Positions 20,139 to 23,734 of a DNA stretch of 23,734 nucleotides are shown piece after piece. Where the stretch lies: the IMG/VR virus record IMGVR_UViG_3300002145_000083, positions 1 through 23,734 of that record. One strand, given 5' to 3'. How positions within the stretch are numbered: the stretch's first letter is position 1; every line of letters starts with the position of its first letter. This DNA comes from a virus. The notes beneath the pieces are model-generated. The model was not told where the DNA came from. It did no database searches and worked only from the letters and a program-made list of their open reading frames with translations. The position numbers were made by a program, and so were the translations under genes.

Positions 20139-20726
20139 TCACTCACTCTGCGGTTTCGTTGACCCGCTCCAGCGATACTTGCACTGCGGGCATTCGTGCT
20201 CTGTCTCAATCGACTCATCGACTTCCTTGAAGCTTTCTGGCGGCGTTGGCTCATCTAACTCGCTCTCTTCATCCGCAGCCATCAACCCGTCCAGCATCGC
20301 CTGCAACGCTTCATTTTCAGTTTCGATACTTGCCAACAACTCTTCTAGCCGCTGGTCATCAGCTCCGGCCATTGCCGCAAGTGGATCGATGACGGCCAGC
20401 ATCAGTCGAGCCTCGTCAGTCGTCAGGTCGGTCACGAGTACCGGCCAGACTTGATCCGGGTTGTTCTCCGTCCGAGCGTGACCGTCGAACAGCATCAACT
20501 TGCTGAAGTCACCGTCCGGCCCGAGCCCGTCAGCCGGGAACGCCAGCACGGCGTCAGCGATCCCGACTTCGGACAGCACACCATTGAGTGCGGCCATCTG
20601 ATCGTCGCCGTGCGTCCGCCAGTTCTCCGGGTTCGGCAGCAGATCACCCGCGCGGATGCGTCGCAGCTCGACGATGCGATCCTGGACGTTGATGGATTTC
20701 GCGACCTGTTGTTTCTTCTTCGCCAT
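20139..20726 (-). CDS. ParB/Srx-fold protein with C-terminal Cys pair
   Basis: 195 residues from ATG 20726 (MAKKKQ). The N-terminal half matches the ParB-like nuclease fold: LLPNPENWRTHGDDQMAALNGVLSEVGIADAVLAF, LMLFDGHARTE (canonical DGHxR) and WPVLVTDLTTDEARLMLAVIDPLAAMAG. The second half is acidic and ends with CPQCKYRW, which may hold half a zinc site. Phage ParB-like proteins can be DNA-binding, DNA nucleases or NTP-binding regulators; none of these is decided here. Close overlap with the following methyltransferase suggests a joint role, perhaps in DNA modification. Confidence 0.8.
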   Translation of the reverse strand: MAKKKQQVAKSINVQDRIVELRRIRAGDLLPNPENWRTHGDDQMAALNGVLSEVGIADAVLAFPADGLGPDGDFSKLMLFDGHARTENNPDQVWPVLVTDLTTDEARLMLAVIDPLAAMAGADDQRLEELLASIETENEALQAMLDGLMAADEESELDEPTPPESFKEVDESIETEHECPQCKYRWSGSTKPQSE

Positions 20727-20739
20727 GATCACAGACTTC

Positions 20740-20994
20740 CTACGATAGTTGTTCCGTCCCGTTGTCCGGTTGTCCGGACACTTCGCGAACCGAAACCTGA
20801 ACGACTCTCCCGCAGACTAGCAGACGTTGCCACGCCTCGTCGTGGCTGTATCGCTCTGGATTCTCGAATCGCCAGCCCATGCTCCCTGCCAGCATCTTTT
20901 GCCGAACTGCGTCTTCCGTCTCGGCGATCGAATCCAAATCAAGGGACCCATTCGATTCGATGAACGCATAGCAAGTCACTGCTTTTTCAGGCAT
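20740..20994 (-). CDS. Small hypothetical phage protein
   Basis: 84 residues if started at ATG 20994 (MPEKAVTCYAFIESNGSL). A GTG at 20979, overlapping the upstream stop as GTGA, is an alternative. The core is SIAETEDAVRQKMLAGSMGW ... WQRLLVCGRVVQVSVREVSG, a pattern seen in small phage proteins encoded near terminases. The frame is open upstream to 21252, but that part overlaps the zinc-ribbon gene in another frame and looks less protein-like after residue 40. No function is known. Confidence 0.6.
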   Translation of the reverse strand: MPEKAVTCYAFIESNGSLDLDSIAETEDAVRQKMLAGSMGWRFENPERYSHDEAWQRLLVCGRVVQVSVREVSGQPDNGTEQLS

Positions 20995-21113
20995 TTCTGG
21001 CACAGCTCCCCGTGATGCTTCACCCTGATCAGCTTCCCGCACTGTTTGCAGCCGACCGGAACCTGGGTTCGCGTCCCCATCTCTGCACCCATCGGTTTTG
21101 TCGTGATTTTCAT
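20976..21113 (-). CDS. 45-residue zinc-ribbon protein
   Basis: From ATG 21113 the frame encodes a basic 45-residue protein whose second half is GCKQCGKLIRVKHHGELCQKCLKKQ-like. It has two C-x2-C pairs (22/25 and 38/41), a complete four-Cys zinc-ribbon pattern. Such mini-proteins are common in phages and may bind nucleic acid or act as adaptors. Its 3' end overlaps the start of the next gene by 19 bases. The overlapping frame open to 21252 is a competitor; the complete Cys pattern makes this reading more likely. Confidence 0.6.
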   Translation of the reverse strand: MKITTKPMGAEMGTRTQVPVGCKQCGKLIRVKHHGELCQKCLKKQ

Positions 21114-21205
21114 GCGTCACATCCAAAATAGGAATCCATTCATAGTAGGATCTGAGTTCCCTCACTAAACACTCAATCCTGTCTCGATCCAGAATCATAG
21201 ATTCA

Positions 21206-21406
21206 CTAATAATCAGTTCGCCTCTCAAGGAAACGAGTTCCAAAGAACACAATCACCGCAAACAAAAGGAAGACACTCGCTCCGGATACTGACTCGCCGG
21301 TCATTACCGCAAGCATAACGTCGTGTAAAACCTCGCCGCCTGACGCAATGACGGCTGACATGATAATCACTGCTGCCAGAACGATGGCTATAGTCAATTT
21401 ATTCAT
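21206..21406 (-). CDS. Small two-helix membrane protein
   Basis: 66 residues with two hydrophobic stretches: MNKLTIAIVLAAVIIMSAVIA (2-21) and SVFLLFAVIVFFGTRFL (about 44-60), with a short acidic loop and a charged C-terminus ERRTDY. Size and topology would suit a holin or a superinfection-exclusion protein, but no endolysin is adjacent, so the role is open. It is the first confident gene after the terminator at 21655-21719. Confidence 0.6.
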   Translation of the reverse strand: MNKLTIAIVLAAVIIMSAVIASGGEVLHDVMLAVMTGESVSGASVFLLFAVIVFFGTRFLERRTDY

Positions 21407-21515
21407 GAGTTTTCTCGTTGCTAAAAAGAGTCACGGGCATCTGCAAACTCATGCCGCACACGGGGCGTTCGGCCAACGTCATTCCGCTCCCGCTATCGAC
21501 TGCTCTCCACCTCAT
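21399..21515 (-). CDS. Possible 38-residue leader ORF before the membrane-protein gene
   Basis: From ATG 21515 (or the internal ATG at residue 11, behind GGGAGCGGA) a frame ends SLQMPVTLFSNEKTHE, its TAA overlapping the start of the membrane-protein gene. Coupling is the only support. No family is recognised. Confidence 0.25.
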   Translation of the reverse strand: MRWRAVDSGSGMTLAERPVCGMSLQMPVTLFSNEKTHE

Positions 21516-21654
21516 GCAGGTGGCATATTGGCCAGCGAATTAATGCCAGTGACTGTCGTCAGCGTTGTCGCGTTTCGGTTGCTTCTCCATATCAGCACGT
21601 GTCGTCGAAGTCGATCGCGATCGTCATTTGTCCTGGCATATCACCGTCAACTCC
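21407..21654. other. Intergenic region downstream of the terminator; likely promoter region with gene remnants
   Basis: This gap separates two transcription units and probably holds the promoter for the 21406-leftward operon, although I see no convincing -35/-10 pair. It contains a very short ORF at 21592-21627 reading MTIAIDFDDTC-stop, which resembles the start of a HAD-type phosphatase (DxDxT motif) and looks like a gene remnant. A 16-residue ORF (MEKQPKRDNADDSHWH) follows it. Confidence 0.4.
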
Positions 21655-21719
21655 ATGAAAAAACCCGGGCTGGAACAGTCTCACGTGGTGCGGGCAAGTG
21701 AGTGCTCAAACAGCCCGGG
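21655..21719 (-). terminator. Rho-independent terminator closing the upstream operon
   Basis: CCCGGGCTG (21664-21672) pairs perfectly with CAGCCCGGG (21711-21719). Within the 38-base interval CTCAC/GTGAG can form a second stem. On the minus strand the base of the stem is followed by TTTTTTC. It lies 23 bases after the stop of the 21742-22194 gene. Confidence 0.85.
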
Positions 21720-21741
21720 TCCGGGGATTATTACGGTCGCG

Positions 21742-22194
21742 TCACTCGGCAGTCGGCTTTCCAAGATCGAGGAAATACTTAACGCCCTGATCCTGATCCG
21801 GAACAACGACGTCAGGCTTATTCTTCCACGCATCAATCAACAGCGGAATGCCCACACCCGCACCCGCACCGGTCCCAATGAGACCGGCACCGAGTGCGAG
21901 CTTTGCCGCCGTTGCCAGCAGCGACGACTTCGGTTGCTGCTGGGAAGCTGACCCATCGTGCGTGTAGTAGTTGTTGACGGTCTGCGGACTGTCCACGTTG
22001 ACCGTGTCGTCGCCTTCGTCGGGCATGTCTACACCCTCACTAAACGTCGCCTTGTGGGCCGCTTTCTGAGTGGCTTCCGCCATCGTCTGTTCCCACTTCA
22101 GCGACCGTAGAGCCATCGGAATCATCCCCGCGAACAAGCCGTTTTTTATCTTCTGCCGTTGCTCGTGGATGGTCTGCATCCCATTGCTCAGCAT
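21742..22194 (-). CDS. Hypothetical protein with a C-terminal Gly/Ala-rich membrane segment
   Basis: The start is taken at ATG 22194 (MLSNGMQTIHEQRQKIKNG), with AAAGGG about ten bases upstream; a GTG at 22239 is possible. It is 150 residues. A helical N-terminal half (IPMALRSLKWEQTMAEATQKAAHKA) leads to a linker VNVDSPQTVNNYY, a polar Gln-rich spacer, and a hydrophobic Gly/Ala-rich segment LLATAAKLALGAGLIGTGAGAGVGIPLLI. The last could cross a membrane or be a tail-tip or injection segment. There is no known family. It is the last gene before the terminator. Confidence 0.6.
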   Translation of the reverse strand: MLSNGMQTIHEQRQKIKNGLFAGMIPMALRSLKWEQTMAEATQKAAHKATFSEGVDMPDEGDDTVNVDSPQTVNNYYTHDGSASQQQPKSSLLATAAKLALGAGLIGTGAGAGVGIPLLIDAWKNKPDVVVPDQDQGVKYFLDLGKPTAE

Positions 22195-22266
22195 CAAATT
22201 GACCCTTTCGGACGAGGTGATTCCGTTGACTGACTTCACGCATCACATCAACGAGCGTCCGCATGA

Positions 22267-22557
22267 TTACGGGCCGACGCTAGTCGTCGGTGACCCAATT
22301 GGCGTATTCGTCACTGATCGATTCGCCTGAGCTTCGACGCTGCTCAGTTCACCGAACTGCTGATTCGCCTGTGAACGCAGCATGTTGTTCGCGTGCTGAA
22401 TGTTGCCTTGCGATTCAGTCATCAGAAACTGATGAGCCTGAACGGCTTGGTTCAGCAACGTGGTGCCAACGCCATCTGGTAGGTCAAGGGGCATCTTCTT
22501 CTCCTCTGCTTTGGAAACGGTCACAACAACGTCGAGCACACCATCACCAGACGGCAT
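22267..22557 (-). CDS. Small helical hypothetical protein
   Basis: 96 residues from ATG 22557, which has AGGAG overlapping the end of the preceding gene. A second start at about 22494 (MPLDLPDG) also has an excellent GAGGAG site, so two forms are possible. The protein is Gln/Asn/Ser-rich and helical (LLNQAVQAHQFLMTESQGNIQHANNMLRSQANQQFGELSSVEAQA), with a Thr/Ser/Pro-rich tail. It may be a virion or internal protein; no family is recognised. Confidence 0.6.
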   Translation of the reverse strand: MPSGDGVLDVVVTVSKAEEKKMPLDLPDGVGTTLLNQAVQAHQFLMTESQGNIQHANNMLRSQANQQFGELSSVEAQANRSVTNTPIGSPTTSVGP

Positions 22558-22559
22558 AC

Positions 22560-23734
22560 TTACTCTCCTGATTTAATCCATTGCTCACGAAACTTCAGCC
22601 TGATTGGCTGCCCGCGAGGATAGGACTCTTTCGCGATCACTGTCTCTTTACCCTGCGGATCGACTGCTACAATCTGCACATCAATCGGCCGGCTGTCAAT
22701 GACTGATGGTCCCGCTGGCCCCGGAGGGCCTTGTGGTCCCGGCGGCCCTGTCTCTCCGCGTATAGATTTCAGGTCCACCAACTGCTGACGCAATTCAGCT
22801 ACCTGTTGTTCGAGGTCTCTGATCCGTGTCGTTTTCTCGACATCCGGCACGTCCGGAGCAATGTATTCATCTGGTGGTGGCGGGACCAGCCTGCGTGGTG
22901 GTGTTACTTCCTGGCTTGGCATCCGCTTGTATCGCTGAGCTATCGCGGGATGTGAGAGCCATGCCAGAAACAACGTGGCACCTCGGTACCCGACCTGTGG
23001 ATGACAGTTGCATGTCGGTGACCAGAACCACGGATATGACAGCGGGGCCGCATACCCCTGAGCGTGCATCTTCCGCGTCACCTCAGCCATCTGTGGTGAG
23101 TCCGCTGTGAGTAGATGATACCGCACGCCGGACTGGCTTACCTTGCCAGACGCAAGGTCGCGCTTAAAAGATTCACACGGGGAACAATTCGCAGTCGTTG
23201 CAACGTAGACAGTGACTGCTGACGCAGTCGTCATCTTTGGCACAGTTTCCGTCAGACGTTGTGAGACGACTGATACCGGAGTCCAACCCACCCACTTCCC
23301 GTCACTCGTGCTGATGATCCCCAGTAGTTCTGTCGAGTCTGCACGGTAGACTGGTCCTCCACTCCATCCACTGACGACACCCGGTACGTAAGCCTGCTGC
23401 GTTCCACCGACCAGCGTGCCACCGATAAGAGTGCCGTCACTCATTGGCTGCTGTGACCGCCACCGGCCAGTCAGCTTTTGCCGGTCGTGCCACAGGTCAA
23501 TCGCGTCGTTGTCTCGGATGCCCTCGTCGATCGTGGCCGGTCGTATTGTCTTGACCGCTTCGCTCAAACTCAGAATGGCGATGTCCTCGCCCTTGTCAAT
23601 CCGCTGATAAAGCACATCCGCCGCGACGCCGTTGACCGTCAGCGTTCTCCGGTCCCAGCCTCGGAACTGGTGGCCAGCACACACGATGATAGGCACATTC
23701 CCCACGTCACCGACGACGACACCGGAGCCGATGT
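22560..23734 (-). CDS. Trypsin-like protease - thioredoxin-like - coiled-coil - collagen-like fusion; N-terminus beyond right edge
   Basis: An open frame reaches the window edge: GSGVVVGD lies upstream of the first possible GTG start (23705), so the gene begins outside. The protease part has IIVCAGH (His), GEDIAIL (Asp) and GWSGGPV (Ser), in the order of the trypsin/HtrA catalytic triad. A thioredoxin-like region follows, with VYVATTANCSPCESF (a CxxC site) and a WFWSPTCNCHP segment. A Pro-rich hinge leads to a heptad coiled coil (RIRDLEQQVAELRQQLVDL), then GETGPPGPQGPPGPAGPS, a collagen-like Gly-x-y run, then a short beta-rich C-terminus. Coiled coil plus collagen repeats suggest a trimeric, surface-exposed protein such as a fibre with enzymatic domains. 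The role is inferred. Confidence 0.82.
   Translation of the reverse strand, partial: IGSGVVVGDVGNVPIIVCAGHQFRGWDRRTLTVNGVAADVLYQRIDKGEDIAILSLSEAVKTIRPATIDEGIRDNDAIDLWHDRQKLTGRWRSQQPMSDGTLIGGTLVGGTQQAYVPGVVSGWSGGPVYRADSTELLGIISTSDGKWVGWTPVSVVSQRLTETVPKMTTASAVTVYVATTANCSPCESFKRDLASGKVSQSGVRYHLLTADSPQMAEVTRKMHAQGYAAPLSYPWFWSPTCNCHPQVGYRGATLFLAWLSHPAIAQRYKRMPSQEVTPPRRLVPPPPDEYIAPDVPDVEKTTRIRDLEQQVAELRQQLVDLKSIRGETGPPGPQGPPGPAGPSVIDSRPIDVQIVAVDPQGKETVIAKESYPRGQPIRLKFREQWIKSGE

Noticed and set aside
22040-22264. 74-codon minus-strand frame starting just after the 22267 stop (MRTLVDVMREVSQRNHL)
   Set aside because: The first 30 residues look plausible, but most of it overlaps the 21742-22194 gene and becomes low-complexity. 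It is not listed as a gene, though a short overlapping gene cannot be excluded.

Overview
The window is a stretch of a tailed double-stranded DNA phage or prophage. Every supported gene lies on the minus strand, so transcription runs from right to left. The packaging and head genes are in a recognisable order: small terminase (17942-18355), large terminase (13865-15445), portal (10793-12709), a MuF-type minor head protein (6902-9229), a DUF2213 prohead-protease-like protein (4772-6538), a scaffold-like protein (4115-4723), a decoration-like protein (3586-4065) and an encapsulin-type major capsid protein (2382-3533). No integrase, lysis cassette or tRNA was found. The host cannot be read directly. 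Moderately high GC, the style of the small hypothetical proteins and the abundance of integron-like cassette sites suggest a Planctomycetota-type or similar environmental bacterium; this is inference.

Layout from upstream (right) to downstream (left). (1) 23734-21742: an operon with an unusual trypsin / thioredoxin-like / coiled-coil / collagen-like fusion open at the right edge, plus two small structural-looking proteins, ending at a strong terminator (21655-21719). (2) 21406-17760: small membrane and zinc-ribbon proteins, a ParB-like protein, a class I methyltransferase, an orphan C5-cytosine methyltransferase, the small terminase and a 59-residue partner gene, mostly overlapping or a few bases apart. 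(3) 17758-15504: a block of short unrelated genes separated by palindromic sites with the hallmarks of integron attC sites. These are gene cassettes lying exactly between the small and large terminase genes. (4) 15445-10793: large terminase, a small gene, then an inserted adenine/cytosine-N4 methyltransferase with its own attC-like site, flanked by a 104-bp duplication of the portal 5' end, then the intact portal. (5) 10771-6657: a small gene, a zeta-toxin protein, a short gene and a 2H phosphoesterase-MuF-ADP-ribosyltransferase fusion. Several of these share the tag NPNQPRDxxGRF. A winged-helix protein follows. (6) 6538-2293: protease, scaffold, decoration and capsid genes, closed by a second strong terminator. 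(7) 2275-1: a small HeH-domain protein, a phospholipase A2-like protein, a staphylococcal-nuclease-like protein, a secreted protein and a large unrecognised protein open at the left edge.

Three things stand out. First, an integron-like cassette array sits inside phage packaging genes, and one attC-like site carries a ribosome-binding site and start codon, so the downstream gene appears to be translated through it. Second, a shared NPNQPRD-type tag links the MuF fusion, the zeta toxin and a small protein, and may mark proteins for packaging or for cleavage by the prohead protease. Third, several head-region proteins carry enzymatic effector domains (2H phosphoesterase, ADP-ribosyltransferase, zeta kinase), which suggests effectors carried in the virion.
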